Assembly: GCA_037903355.1 (NCBI GenBank)
Contig: JBAJFE010000042.1
Coordinates: 3,298,001 to 3,362,000 of the forward strand
Reading direction: 5' to 3'
From: Trichuris trichiura
Lineage: Eukaryota > Nematoda > Enoplea > Trichinellida > Trichuridae
Length of the DNA stretch: 64,000 nucleotides
Shown: piece by piece, positions 10,695-21,500 of the stretch
How positions within the stretch are numbered: the first letter of the stretch is position 1
Layout of the letters: every line of letters starts with the position of its first letter
Position numbers and translations under genes: made by a program
The notes under the pieces: model-generated
Told to the model about the DNA's origin: nothing
Seen by the model: the letters and a program-made list of their open reading frames with translations, nothing else
The model's database searches: none

Positions 10695-11652
10695 CAGTGT
10701 TACCCAACCTTTCTGGAGCCAGGACCCCCTTTCGCGACCTTCAACTTGCCGGGCCCCCCCCGTCATTCTCCCCAACGTAATTCTCCTGCTTCTGTTATCC
10801 GCAAGTGCGCCTACTGTGGTTACGTTGTGAATTTGTACAAACAGTTCAGCACCTGAAACAGCCTGCAGAATGTAGAATTGACTTCGCTGCCTACTGTGTA
10901 TGTCAAAGAAAAACAGTTAAGCCGGGTCGTCATTAAAAACCTTATTAACCTGCGGATCTTGTCAGCCGCAACTAGGACACCATGGTTTGCACTGTGAAAG
11001 TTGAGTGTGCGATCAATGGCTGGAAAACCTGCCGATGCGAAGTCAACGCTGAATTTTTTTTCTACACTAGAGCGAAATGGCTAGTAAGGAAGCCGGCTGC
11101 CATATACGGTGAAAGCTCCTTAACGATATTCGAAGCAGTTAACGCCTTTAATTCTTTATCTGGCACCGGAAGCGTTCTTTTCGTATTGCTGGACTTAAGC
11201 AGGCTAATTGCAGATCAGGGAGCCTTCAGAGTACAAGCGCCGCACTGGGCTTCCTCTTCCTCAATTTTTTGGGCTGTTGGCAATGGTAGCGCAATATGTA
11301 AGTCAGGCTGCGATGCTGTTCTCGAGGCTGCGCAACACTGAACCTAAATTCATTATTTCCTTGAAGCAAGACGACAGTCGCTTGATCTTACCTCTCTGCA
11401 ACGACTGGGTATGGTGTAGTGCTACTAATTTATCCACGTCTGGCTTGATAGTCGTCAGAAGTAATCTCAGCTCGCCTCGCCTCACTATCCTGAACGGCAG
11501 AATCGCTCTAGTCCTGCGGCACCGACTACAAGGGATCCCTAAGGCCCCCCTAAGCTCCCAGGGACTCCCTAAGTCCTCAATCCTTCCCAGGGCCCCCTTC
11601 AAGTTTTCCAGAGCCCCCAAGGGGTCCTTGGGGCCCCCGTTGGGAATCACTG
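10695..11652. mobile_element. hAT-type MITE, 958 bp, TSD GGCTAGTA
   Basis: The left end is CAGTGTTACCCAACC and the right end is the inverse of CAGTGATTCCCAACG. A perfect 8-bp duplication GGCTAGTA flanks it (10687-10694 and 11653-11660). An 8-bp TSD with CAG-TG termini is the hAT signature. The two outer ~100 bp are rich in GGCCCCCC-type runs, as in the other hAT MITEs here (13648, 58641). No transposase frame is evident. Confidence 0.9.
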
Positions 11653-11942
11653 GGCTAGTAGAACGATTTCATCGCCAGCTCAAAACAGCACTTATAGCCA
11701 GGATGCATGCAGCTGGCATCAAGTGGACTCTATCATTGCCGCTAGTCTTCCTGAGCATCCGGACAGCCTTGAAAGCTGATTTCGGACTCGCACCTGCGGA
11801 GATAGTCTACGGAAACAGCCTGCGCTTGCCGGCTGAATTGATCGCACCAACCAGCGAACGTGCAGACGTAGATCGAACCGATCTTACCCGAGTCTAGAAG
11901 GCGGCAATGAAGAAACTGCGCCCCATTCAACCCAGGCTGAAC
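11653..11942 (+). pseudogene. Integrase C-terminal core fragment of G1
   Basis: The sequence continues directly from the G1 integrase after the MITE: GLVERFHRQLK contains the catalytic Glu of the DDE triad, followed by the conserved IRTALKADFGLAPAE block. The frame is broken by a TAG at about 11895 and then by G2. It is the same family as 12084-13298 on the minus strand. Confidence 0.8.
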
Positions 11943-11947
11943 ACCAG

Positions 11948-12083
11948 TGTAGGACACAAGAACAAGAACCGCTTTACTGTTTCAGCTCAAACTGAGTAAT
12001 GAATAATTCGTGTCTGACTTCCGGTTAAATAATGATGTACGCTAATTGTGTGCTCAGGTTCAGTTGCGAACATGCTCCCTAAA
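11948..12083 (-). repeat. G2 3' LTR (136 bp)
   Basis: This matches 16559-16694 almost base for base except for scattered substitutions (CTTTACTG against TTTTGCTG, CGGTTAAATAATG against CGCTTAAATAGTG). In the minus orientation it follows a purine-rich tract (AAGGGGGGA at about 12093-12101) that would serve as the polypurine tract. Confidence 0.88.
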
Positions 12084-15000
12084 TCAGTCCCCCCTTAGAG
12101 TTGAAGTCATGCGAGGGTGCCTCACAGGCGAAAGGCTGAAAGTCACTCGTTTTGGCGAAGTCGCCGGAGCTGTCGTTGCGCTAGGATCACTGGCTAGGAG
12201 AGCCGGTTTCGTCCTGTCGATGGCTACGGTGACTTCAGCTCCGTTCTGTTCAATGACCAGTGTTTTCTGGGTTCGGCGAAGGACAGCGTGCGGGCCTGAA
12301 TAACGGGGCGCCAGGATGCCAGGTGAATCTTCTTCGCGAACAAACACGTGACTACAGTCGTTGAGCCTCTGGCTGACGAACGTGGCTCTGGTGTTCAGCC
12401 TGGGTTGAATGGGCCTCAGCTTCCTCATTGCCGCCTTCAAGACTCGGGTGAAGTCGGTTGGATCTACGTTTGTACGGTCGCTGGTTGGTGCGATCAATTC
12501 GGCAGCCAAGCGCAGGCTGTTTCCGCAGACCATCTCCGCAGGAGCGAGTCCCAAATCAGCCTTCAAGGCTGTCCGGATGCCCAGGAGGACGAGCAGCAAC
12601 GCTAGGGTCCACTTGATGCCAGCTGCATGCATTCGGGCTATAAGTGCTGTTTTGAGCTGGCGATGGAATCGTTCGACGAGCCCGTTTGCCTGTGGGTAAT
12701 AATCTGAGGTGGGCGTGTGTTTTGTTCCCATCAGCTTGTTCAGCGCCGTCCAGAGATGAGACTCAAACTGCCTGCCTTGGTCTGTTGTTCTCTGACGCGT
12801 GACCCCAAAGCGGGCAATCCAGTTAGCCAGAAAGGTTTCCACGACCGTCCGTGCCGAAATATCACGCGCTGGCCATTCTTCTGGCCACCGCGTGAATCTA
12901 TCGACGGCTGTGAGGAGATACTTGCAGCCGTCAGACAACGGAAGCGGTCCAACGATGTCCACATGCACATGGTCGAAACGAGCTGTGGGCAGCGGAAATT
13001 GCTTCGGAGCTGACTTGGTATGCCGCTGGATTTTGGCACGCTGGCAATGGACGCAAGAACGAGCCCACTGGGCAATATCTCGCTGCATACTGGGCCAAAC
13101 GAAGCGTGATGTGAGTAGACGCTTCGTCGTCCTAACGCCCGGATGCGACAGCCCATGGACCGACTGGAAAACGGATGGTCTGAGCCCGGCTGGTAGATAG
13201 ATCCGCGGATGACCCGACGAGACGTCTTTCCACAGCGGATGCCTGCTGCCTTTGATTGGCTCAGGTATCAACTTTAAAGAACTCTGTCCTTGGCCCACTG
13301 TAGTTCCTCATCGGTGCTCTATGCGATGGCTACTTCTATGGCGGATGGCATGCCTGCATGGTCGAATGCTGCACAGAGCTTACGTGACAGGGCATCTGCG
13401 ACGACATTGTCTTTGCCCTTGAGGTGCCGCATGCTGGCTTGCATGGAGGTGATGAAGTCCAGTTGGCGAATCTCTCTATCATTCAAGCCTTGTAAGCAGT
13501 TCTCAAATGCTCGCACCAGAGGCTTGTGGTCTGTGTAGATGGTGAATTGGCGGCCTTCGATCATTGAGCGGAAGCGCTTTACTGCTGCATAGGCTGCCAA
13601 TAGCTCACGACCGAATGTGCTGTAACGCCTCTGGTGGTCTTGTAGACCAGCCATTCTCAACCTTTTCTGCGCTAGGCCCCCCTTGGAAGGTGTCTTCAGG
13701 TGCCAGGCCCCCTTTTCCTATTGGTCGATTAATTTTTGCGTTTTTTGTATAGGAGCCAATCAGCTTTCAACGGCAACCTCCTAGTATCAAGTTAATGCAA
13801 TGATACAATGCGAATATATAGTCGTCAAATCATTTGAAAAGAGCCCTTGGGGTTCTTCGAAACTAACAATGAAACAATTTCGTCGAGTCGAGTGAGAATG
13901 TATGCCAATCCTCTATAAAGGGATGCTGCTAAGGGTTAACCAATCCTCTATAGAGGACTGGCATAAATTTTCACCCTTCCGATCTACCTAACTACGCTTG
14001 TTCCAATAAGGCTTTTCAGCCCCCCTTGACGGCCTCCTGGCCCCCCCTCTGAAAAATTTTCGATTTCGGCCCCCCCTGACACCCTCTCGGCCCCCCTTGG
14101 GGGCCCCAGGCCCCCCGTTGAGAATGGCTGTTGTAGACGCTTTGAGAAAAACGCCACTGGTTTCCATGCAGAGTTGACGTACTGCTGAAGCACTCCACCG
14201 ATCGCCTGGTCAAATGCGTTGACCATGAGCGCTAGTGGCGCCGTCGGATCAGGGTGTTGCAGCAGTGTAGCCTGCGCTAATGCTAATTTAGCTTTATGGA
14301 AAGCCTTCTGAGCGTTGGGGAACCAGACCATCTTTCTAGGCGGAGACACGATGGCGCCCAGAGGGCGTAACATGACCGCCAGATTTGGACAGAAACTGCG
14401 GTAGAAGTTGATCATGCCGAGAAACTGGCGAAGTTCATTGACAGTTGCTGGCAGTGGGAACTTTTGTATGGCGACGACTTTGTCAGGAGCTCGCCGTATG
14501 CCGTCACGGTCCAGAAGATGAACAAGGAATACGAGTGACCGGGCGCCTAACACGCACTTCTGCGGGTTTCCTTTGATCCCATAATCTGCCAGTCTGGCGA
14601 ACACCTTTTCCAGGAGCCGGAAATGCCCTGTCTCTGAGCTACTAGCGACCAGGATATCATCCACGTATGCAAAGCAGTCATCCAGTCCTCGGAGTATCTG
14701 GTCTAGGAGGCGCTGGAAGGTTTGCGCCGCATTGCGTAGACCAAAAGGCATCTTGAGGAATTCAAACAAGCCGAATGGTGTCGTCACAGCTGTTTTAGGT
14801 ATATCCCTGGGGTTCACAGGCACTTGGTAGTAGGAACGCTCGAGATCGATCTTTGAGAAAATCGTCTTGCCATATAAATTCGCGTTGAAATCAGCGAGGT
14901 GAGGCAACGGATAGCGGTCCGGCTTGGTGATGAGGTTGAGCTTGCGAAAATCACCGCATGGCCGCCATTGTCCTGGTTGCTGCTTCGGCACTAAGTGGAG

Positions 15001-15735
15001 GGGAGATGACCAACTACTGTTGGATGGTCTGATGATCCCCTGTCGAAGCAAGTCGCTGAAGTGCGTCTTCGCGATGCGCAGTCGCTCTGGTGCCAGTCGT
15101 CGGGGTCTCGCAAAGCCGGGAGGTCCAGTAGTGTCAATTGTATGTTGGAAATGCTCTAGCTGGTTTCGCTTGTGCTCAGTTTCGGGCCCATATTGCTCTT
15201 GTGTCTCTACGAAGCGTTTCAGAAGCTTGGCAAACTTATCTTCTTTTACTATGACTACCGCTGCTGTGTCGCCCGGAGAATCTTCGGAGCGTTCCCTCGA
15301 CTGGAAGACCCGGCTGCTGGCAAGATCGACCACTAGGTGATGATGGTGAATGAAGTCTGCCCCAATGATCGCTGTTTCCACGTTAGCCACGGAGAAGGTC
15401 CACTTCGCTGGTAGCAATACATCGACATGAACCGTGAGTGCTTTGGACCCATGGACAGTCACTGGCGTGCCGTTGATGGCATGTACGGAGGCAGTTGACG
15501 GTTTCCGCAGGCGATGTGGGTTACCTAGTATTCGATTTGCTGGAAGCAGACTCACAGCCGCGCCCGTGTCAACGAGGAAGTTCATTCCAGATCGGTGATC
15601 AAGTAGGTGGATGCAACGGGTAACCGGTTCGGTAGCAACGACGGCCGTCAACATCGTGCGCCGCTGTCGTTTAACCAATTGCATGGTGGGGTGCATTTGC
15701 GTGCCCTCCGACCAAAACGGCGGTGGTAGTAGCAC
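12084..15735 (-). pseudogene. G2 pol (protease-RT-RNase H-integrase)
   Basis: The minus strand 15735-14131 encodes an aspartic protease ([13 protein letters not shown]), then reverse transcriptase with [35 protein letters not shown] and the catalytic [11 protein letters not shown]. After the MITE, 13640-13319 continues RNase H (IYTDHKPL…VVADALSRK). A break at about 13300 is followed by integrase (13298-12084): HHCC finger ending CVHCQRAK, core Asp in VHVDIVGPLP, second Asp in TTDQGRQFES, Glu in LVERFHRQLK. All catalytic residues are present, but the MITE and the RNase H/integrase frame break disable the reading frame. Confidence 0.9.
13648..14130. mobile_element. hAT-type MITE, 483 bp, TSD TTGTAGAC
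   Basis: The ends are CAGCCATTCTCAAC and its inverse GTTGAGAATGGCTG, flanked by a perfect 8-bp duplication TTGTAGAC (13640-13647 and 14131-14138). It splits the G2 pol frame between the end of RT and RNase H. Its ends are rich in AGGCCCCCC tracts, like the MITE at 10695. Confidence 0.93.
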
Positions 15736-16539
15736 ACTGCTTCTTGCTCGACGTCATTGTTGCCTTGAGGCGAATAGGTGCGCCTGACTTGCCTTCGGGA
15801 CCGCCTGGACGAAGGGGAGTGCCTAGGCTGCTGACAGCGCTCTGTCAAAGCGGGGCTGCTGCGCCGGCGGGGTGCCTCCTCGGAATGTAAGGTGAGCTGG
15901 CGCACCTTCTTTTCTAGGTCATCCAACCGTGCTGCTACACCAAGGGTGGTCGCACAAACCGGTGAGGCTGACGACTGCGGCTCGCGTAGAGCTAATAAGC
16001 GATCAGCAAGGCGAGCGAGCTCCGTTAACGGCTTCTCTTCAAAAGGCAACAATGCTGCTTGTACTTGGTGCGGCAACCGACTCAGGAAAAGTTGTCGGAT
16101 AACTGATTCACTGCCTTGGTTCGGCCCGGCTGGCATCAACTGTTGTTAGCCGGCGGAGGAAAACGGACGGTGGACGGCCAGCGAGCTCTTCATCAGTTAT
16201 AGCTTGGCGAATCTGGTGAACCCCGTCATCCATGAGCCTGTCCAAGCACACTGCTTTGACAGCTGTGAAAGGCGCGGTTTGCTGATCAGCCGTCAGGATG
16301 AAGTCGCGTAGTGTCCCTAGAGTTTCTTCCGGCATCGCACTAAGCGCCAGCTCGAACATGGTTTCTTCATCGTGAACGTGTCTATGTCGAAAGAACAGAT
16401 CCAGCCTAGCGAACCAGAGCTCGGGATCCGTGGGTAGAAAAGCAGGAACAGCCAGAGGCGTGGGCACTGAGGGCTGGGGTGTCCCTGGCCCGACAGCTGG
16501 CGCGGTGGTCAGCTCAGAGCAGTTTCCTTTCTTAGCCAT
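15648..16539 (-). pseudogene. G2 gag
   Basis: Two overlapping minus frames (16539-16108 and 16139-15648) together give a capsid-like gag of about 290 residues. The start is MAKKGNCSEL, then FLPTDPELWFARLDLFF and FLSRLPHQVQAALLP, typical of this gypsy clade. The last 25 residues hold [18 protein letters not shown], an unusual CHCC-type zinc motif in place of the common CCHC knuckle. The frames overlap around 16120, so a single-base slip or a programmed shift separates them. The frame change could also be decay. Confidence 0.8.
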
Positions 16540-16558
16540 TTTTCGAACGGGTCACCAA
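16540..16558 (-). promoter_or_regulatory. Primer-binding site of G2
   Basis: Immediately inside the 5' LTR the minus strand reads TTGGTGACCCGTTCG. TGGTGACCC… resembles a tRNA-Trp type primer site, as reported for CsRn1-type elements; the tRNA assignment is inference. Confidence 0.6.
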
Positions 16559-16694
16559 TGTGGGACACAAGAACAAGAACCGTTTTGCTGATTCAGCTCA
16601 AACTGAGTAATGAATAATTCGTGTCTGACTTCCGCTTAAATAGTGATGTACGGTAATTGTGTGCTCAGGTTCAGTTGCGAACATGCTCCCTACA
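16559..16694 (-). repeat. G2 5' LTR (136 bp)
   Basis: The left edge is TGTGGGACACAAG and the right edge is CTCCCTACA on the + strand; it is the partner of 11948-12083. The differences between the two LTRs are few, consistent with a moderately old insertion. Confidence 0.88.
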
Positions 16695-16990
16695 ACCAGA
16701 GCCACATTTGTCAGCCAGCGGCTCAACGACTGCAGTCATGTGTTTGTTCGGGAAGAAGGTTCACCTGGCATCCTGGCGCTCCGTTATTCAGGCCCGCACG
16801 CTGTCCTTCGCCGAACCGAGAAAACACTGATCATTCAACAGAAAGGAGCTGAAGTCACGATAGCCATAGACAGGACGAACCCGGCTTTCCTAGCCAGCGA
16901 CCTTATCGCAACGGCAACACAGGCGCCTTCGCCAAGACGAGTGACTTTCAATCATTCGCGTGTATCGCGTGTACGTTCCCCCACATGACC
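16695..16990 (+). pseudogene. Integrase C-terminal tail of G1
   Basis: The + frame resumes exactly after the G2 insertion (…ACCAG|AGCC) with RATFVSQRLNDCSHVFVRE, the same tail found in G2 on the other strand, and ends near CCCACATGA. Confidence 0.8.
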
Positions 16991-17010
16991 TGAACTCTAA
17001 GGGGGAGCGA

Positions 17011-17151
17011 TGAAGGGTGCATGTTCCACAATTGGACCTGAGCGCACAATTACTGTATATTGCTATTTAACTGGAAGTCACATACGAATTATTCATTACT
17101 CAGTTTGAGCTGAATCAGTAAAACGGTTCGTTCTAGTTCTTGTGTTCTACA
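17011..17151 (+). repeat. G1 3' LTR (about 141 bp)
   Basis: TGAAGGGTGCATGTT…CTTGTGTTCTACA aligns with the reverse complement of the G2 LTRs throughout and follows a CTAAGGGGGAG purine tract. It is more diverged than the two G2 LTRs are from each other, so G1 is older. Confidence 0.8.
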
Positions 17152-17983
17152 CACACCCTTGGAAAATGTAACAGTACCAAATCAGAAGAGAACTTTACAT
17201 GCAGTACATTAAAATTTTATTCGGTTAATTGGTACTGTGCAAATGGATTGTTGGCTTATCCATGTACTACTTAGCTGTGCTTTTTTTGGCTCAGCTCACC
17301 CATCGCATTTTCATCGAACATTTCCGGTGAAAAGAGCGGGAGCTCGACATATACCGAATTAGTTGAACACAGTATAACGAAAGTGTCGTAGGTTGTCGTT
17401 TGATAAGTAAGTCCAATGTTATGTCGCAGTCGCACCTTGGACTGAATCAAAATTGATGACGAGAAGCAAATTAATAAACTTTGAAGCTTTCTTTTCCTAC
17501 TTTCAACGCTTAGCAAAGTGACGAAAGGCACTAGCGCTTCTTTTCACTGCAGAAGATTAACTTTTGAAGTAATCGTTAAAGCCAGAAAACATTCTTAGTA
17601 GATTGTAAGTTTAATTATTTGCATATAACTTCCTAAGTCAAGAGCGCTGCACCTTTCAAAACAAAGTCCATAAGCAAGACAAGAAGAATGTTATCATTGC
17701 TAGTGTACTGTATCAACAAACCTGCGTTTCTAATAAAGTAGTACTTGTTTATCGCTAAATCATCGGTTGTTAATACTCTGCTTAATTCACCTTGGGTTTC
17801 GTTCGAAGTCAGCCAAAGTATGGTGTGCTCACTGTTTCTTAATTACATTGTTTAATTTCATGCTTATTCTATGATTTACTTGTTGTACCGTTTGAGCTGA
17901 AGAAGAAAACGCGGAAGCAGGGAATTAATTATTTGTGAAAGCGGCATTATTTTCATTTCGGTTAGAACCTGAAGAGTGTACGC
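17152..17983. promoter_or_regulatory. 5' flank of SPT6
   Basis: This holds the presumed promoter and 5' UTR of SPT6. No clear TATA box or repeat is seen. A minus frame at 17271-17531 has no recognisable features. Confidence 0.35.
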
Positions 17984-18508
17984 ATGTCAGACTGGTTGGA
18001 TGATCAAGCCGTTGAGTCTGAGGATGAAGATCTTCCTCCTCAGAAACGAAGTCGTGTGGTTGATGATGATGACGATGAAGAAGAGGAGGAGGAAGATGGT
18101 TTGATTTTTGTGCAGTATCGATTTGTGGCCTGATCAGAAATTTGCAGATGAAAAGCTAACTGAAGAAATGAAAGGTTTCATAGTGACTGAGGAGGAAGAA
18201 GAAGAAGATGAGGAAGAAGAGGACGATAAAAGTGGGTGTGCTTTACTTTGACCTTGGTTAAAGTGTGGAGCTGTAGATGGAGACGAGGAGGAAAGCACTG
18301 CGGAACTCGAAGAAGATGATCAGGAACTGCTGCAGGAAAATTTAGGATACAGTGTTAAGGTCAGTAACTAATATAGTAAAAAAGCGGTTGAACTGTGCTA
18401 TTCTGAAGAAGAAGTCACGTCGAGTGAGAGCTTACACTGCCAGTGATGGTTCGGCAAGCGAAGATGAAGTTGGTGATAAGGTTACGCAGAGACATAGTCT
18501 ATATTCCA
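17984..18508 (+). CDS. SPT6: SPT6 exons 1-4 (acidic N terminus)
   Basis: The start [16 protein letters not shown] is followed by long Asp/Glu runs, then [23 protein letters not shown] and a KKSRRVR basic stretch, in the same order as the Spt6 N terminus, the part that binds Iws1 and nucleosomes in other species. Exon 2 uses acceptor TTTGCAG at 18147 and donor GTGGGT at 18232. The phase only works if exon 4 ends at 18508 (donor GTGAGG), not at the nearby GTTAGT at 18514; with that choice it joins exon 5 in frame. Confidence 0.85.
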
Positions 18509-21500
18509 GTGAGGTTAGTGAATTTTGATTTTGCTGGTTACTGAAGTTGGCTAATACGCTTTCCAAATGGGCGCGATTGCATTGAGCCTTCGGTGTTACA
18601 TCGTACAGCTGCTGGTTTTTTAATGTTCGCTTGGCGTTCTTCAGTGCTCTGCAATTAATAAGGTTTTTGTCATTAGGTCTCTGTCTTCAGCTTTACCGGT
18701 ATATTCTTCCCTGTTAACCAACAATACTCCTCGTGTTTGTGCAGAACAGATAGATAGTTTATTATTTCGCGTTACTCATTTTGCATTTTTTCTTCAGACG
18801 GCAATGCCTAACTACAAATATATCTAGCAAGGTTTGCTGCAAAGCTGTCATGAAGCTTTTTTAGCTACTTGTTATGTTGAACATATACGATCTTTTAACG
18901 GATGTATGTGCTTTCTTGTGTCTTCTTCACTCGAGTCGCCCGTTCACTCAAGGTTGCATACGTACTGTTCTTCAGTCACTGCAGTTTCCGTTCCCATGGA
19001 TATCTGTAATGAAACTGCGGAAGTGCCCTACCAGCGAATGAAAGAGCGAACTATTGGAGTGCCTCTTGAAGACTGGGCGCCTGGTGACTGTGTGATGGGT
19101 GTTCGTCTTCACTCTTTACAAGGTTTTTCCTGTTCTTTGTAAGTATTTCTGTAGAAAACAAAAACAAAACGCCATACCATAGAATGAACGAGGAAGCTGT
19201 TAGGGAAATCATAGAGAACAATGTGCATAGCTTTCGGGAAGTTCTGGTCCCGTTGTCAGTATCTACTTCACACTGACAACGAGACTAGAACGTCTAATAA
19301 ATTGCTTAAGTTGTTTTCTGTAATTTCCCTAACAATTTGCTCATCCATTTGTTTAAAGGGCGTTTGTTTCCACAGATGTGTTCACAGAGAACGGAGAAAG
19401 CCATGGAAAAGTTGAAAACGACATTGTTAAAGGAAATATAAGACAATTTTCGTACTATTGCGGAGTACTCTTGTTCTTCGTCAGCGATATTACGGAGAAA
19501 GCGTTTATTAGGTAGAGGGATTTTGAGCACCCATAGAAAATATCTCGCCAAGGTAAAACGTTGATACTTTCTGATGAGTGCTGTCCGTGCTGCGTTAACC
19601 GGTGCACTATTGTCGCGATTTATAGTCTCGTTTATGATAGCGGTTAGCGATCGCGATATTGTGGTATGCGCAGGTTAATCCTTAGCACTTGAGTAACTGT
19701 GCATGTTATGCAATCATCCATGGAAACATTTGAGTGTTTTCAATTATAACTTCACCTGCCAAGTTGCATTGATAACTCCAGTAGCTGACCCTCTCCTGAG
19801 TATCCGATTCTGGTGTCGACAAACAAAATTTTCCTTGCTGATGACGGCCAAGGTCCCGGCTCAAAGCTTCGCAGCATTTTTATCCGTGTTGCACGAATAA
19901 ACATAGCCTTGAAAAGGAAGAATCTGGTAACAAAAGCTCTTATGAAAACGAACTCCCGTTGTGAAGCAAAGTGTTTTCGGCTGTAAGATAAAAGATAACT
20001 CTGGTCAGCACTAGCAAATAATGTCCAGCACTCCGATGCGTACTGTTATCTTTTACCTCTTTTTTCGGATGAGCAATTCCCTCTCTTTCTAGCGAACACT
20101 GCGAAAAAATATGGAAGATACCAATGTTGCGCCTTACCAAACTAATCTCACCCATTGTTCCTCTTGCCCTGCATAAACCTCTTACTGAAAAATTCTCTCC
20201 CTAACATCGCCAACGGCAGAACAAGAGCAGTTCCATTACGTACGATAGTACTGTTCTGCATCTTTTCTAACCATTTACTCATATGTTCGCTAGTGAAGCT
20301 CTTGCGGAGCTTAATTACGAACAACAGCAACAGCTAGGAAACCATGACTAAAGAACAATATGAAAATATCGAATCTCGGAAAAAAGCAGTTTGTCAAAAT
20401 GCACAGTAAAATAGCATCGCTTCAGGAATCAAAACACGTCTCGTCTTCGGAGCGTGCGTAAAAGCTTTTGCAACGATGTGATATCGCGACATTTTTAGAG
20501 TCAGAGAAGGTAATTCGAAGCAGTCTTTTGATGGCGTAGTGTTACGTTCATTGGAACCACGGATACCATTACGTCTTTATCAATGCTCCTTCTTTTTAAG
20601 TGCAGTTTTTTCTTTGTTTTAATAGCCACGTGTCAATTGACAGTTGTTCCTCTGTTCATTTTATAGTTTTTGTTGTTGAAGCAAAAACTACAAACCGTAG
20701 CAAGATACCTCAAAATGCCACTTTTCGGTTTTACTCCTGAAAGGGATAAAAACAAAGCTTTCTGCGCATTATAAATCTGTCTTCAGCGTTAGAAACCAAT
20801 TGGCATTATTGCTACTCCTTCCTTGACAAGAGCACATTTACAATTTTGTAAATGTAACTTCTTGGTACGGGACTAGATTTTCACGTTAAGCTGTTTCTTT
20901 TACGGAATGCACGTCCCGTTGAAAAACGTTTCATTCTCCGGAGCTTTCGGGTCAATCGTGACCCGTCTTCAGCAGTATTAAACTAATGTAATGAGTAAGT
21001 GCGGGGATGACGTACAATCTGTTTTAACGGTTTAAAGGCGAGTGTTTTAAAGTCGAGTTTTTGGAGTTTTTCTCTGTCAGCTAGCTGTTTCTCCTGTTGT
21101 GTATACAGGCGGTCCTCATTATCCGCAGGGTTCTATACAGCGCGGTTCGTCCGGTGTAAAATAGTGACGTCATCTTTTCACAAAAACATGCCCGTCGCTG
21201 GCTGGCATTATAGTTGCAGTAATGTCGTTGCCTGCCTGAGCAGCAGCATGATCGTCTGCCTGGGCGCGAAAGACTTTTTCTGCCTACAACGCTCTCTAAC
21301 CGTGCACAATGCTAATGAGGCCTTGTCATTTTTCTGATTGTTCGTTATTGCTTCGTACGCGTTGTCGAGCCTATTCGCCGTGCGCAAACATCAGTTTCCC
21401 AGCAGCATGGTAGGTCTGAACTTTCGCGTCGTGTAACTGGTGTCGCATAGTAGGATGGCTGACAGAAGGCAAGCAAGTGAACAGACCGTTTCCTCTAGGG

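Larger units (their letters stand above)
11948..16694 (-). mobile_element. Full-length Ty3/gypsy G2 (CsRn1-like), 4747 bp, TSD ACCAG
   Basis: Complete element on the minus strand inserted in G1. A perfect 5-bp duplication ACCAG (11943-11947 and 16695-16699) brackets it. Its two LTRs are each 136 bp. Internal order on the minus strand is gag (16539-15648), protease, reverse transcriptase, RNase H, integrase (15735-12084). A primer-binding site follows the 5' LTR. The gag ends with a cysteine/histidine array of the CYYHRRFG…C…PPC type, which I associate with the CsRn1 group. A hAT MITE (13648-14130) interrupts pol in the RNase H region, and there is a frame break within gag, so the copy is probably inactive. 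Confidence 0.92.
9290..17151 (+). mobile_element. Ty3/gypsy element G1 (CsRn1-like), 5'-truncated and multiply interrupted
   Basis: The + strand carries the RNase H/integrase linker (9290-9590), the integrase zinc region and first catalytic Asp (9600-9910), the second Asp block (10510-10640), the Glu block and C-terminal part (11653-11942), then the integrase tail (16695-16990) and a 3' LTR (17011-17151). Four-way alignment to G2 shows these were once contiguous. Everything upstream of RNase H is missing. The interruptions are an unclassified insert (about 9932-10535), a hAT MITE (10695-11652) and the whole of G2 (11948-16694). Stops are frequent, so the copy is dead. Confidence 0.85.

Noticed and set aside
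11303..11650. A 115-codon minus frame at the end of the hAT MITE
   Set aside because: It is produced by the GGCCCCC-rich terminal repeat of the MITE and has no domain.
12409..13200. Several + strand frames of 96-138 codons at 12.4-13.2 kb
   Set aside because: They are antisense shadows of the G2 integrase on the minus strand.
14924..15340. A 138-codon + frame at 14.9 kb
   Set aside because: Antisense shadow of the G2 reverse transcriptase; codon use and motifs support the minus strand.
18834..19142. A 102-codon + frame in SPT6 intron 4 as a missing SPT6 exon
   Set aside because: The sequence has no resemblance to Spt6, and exons 4 and 5 join in phase without it when the donor at 18509 is used.
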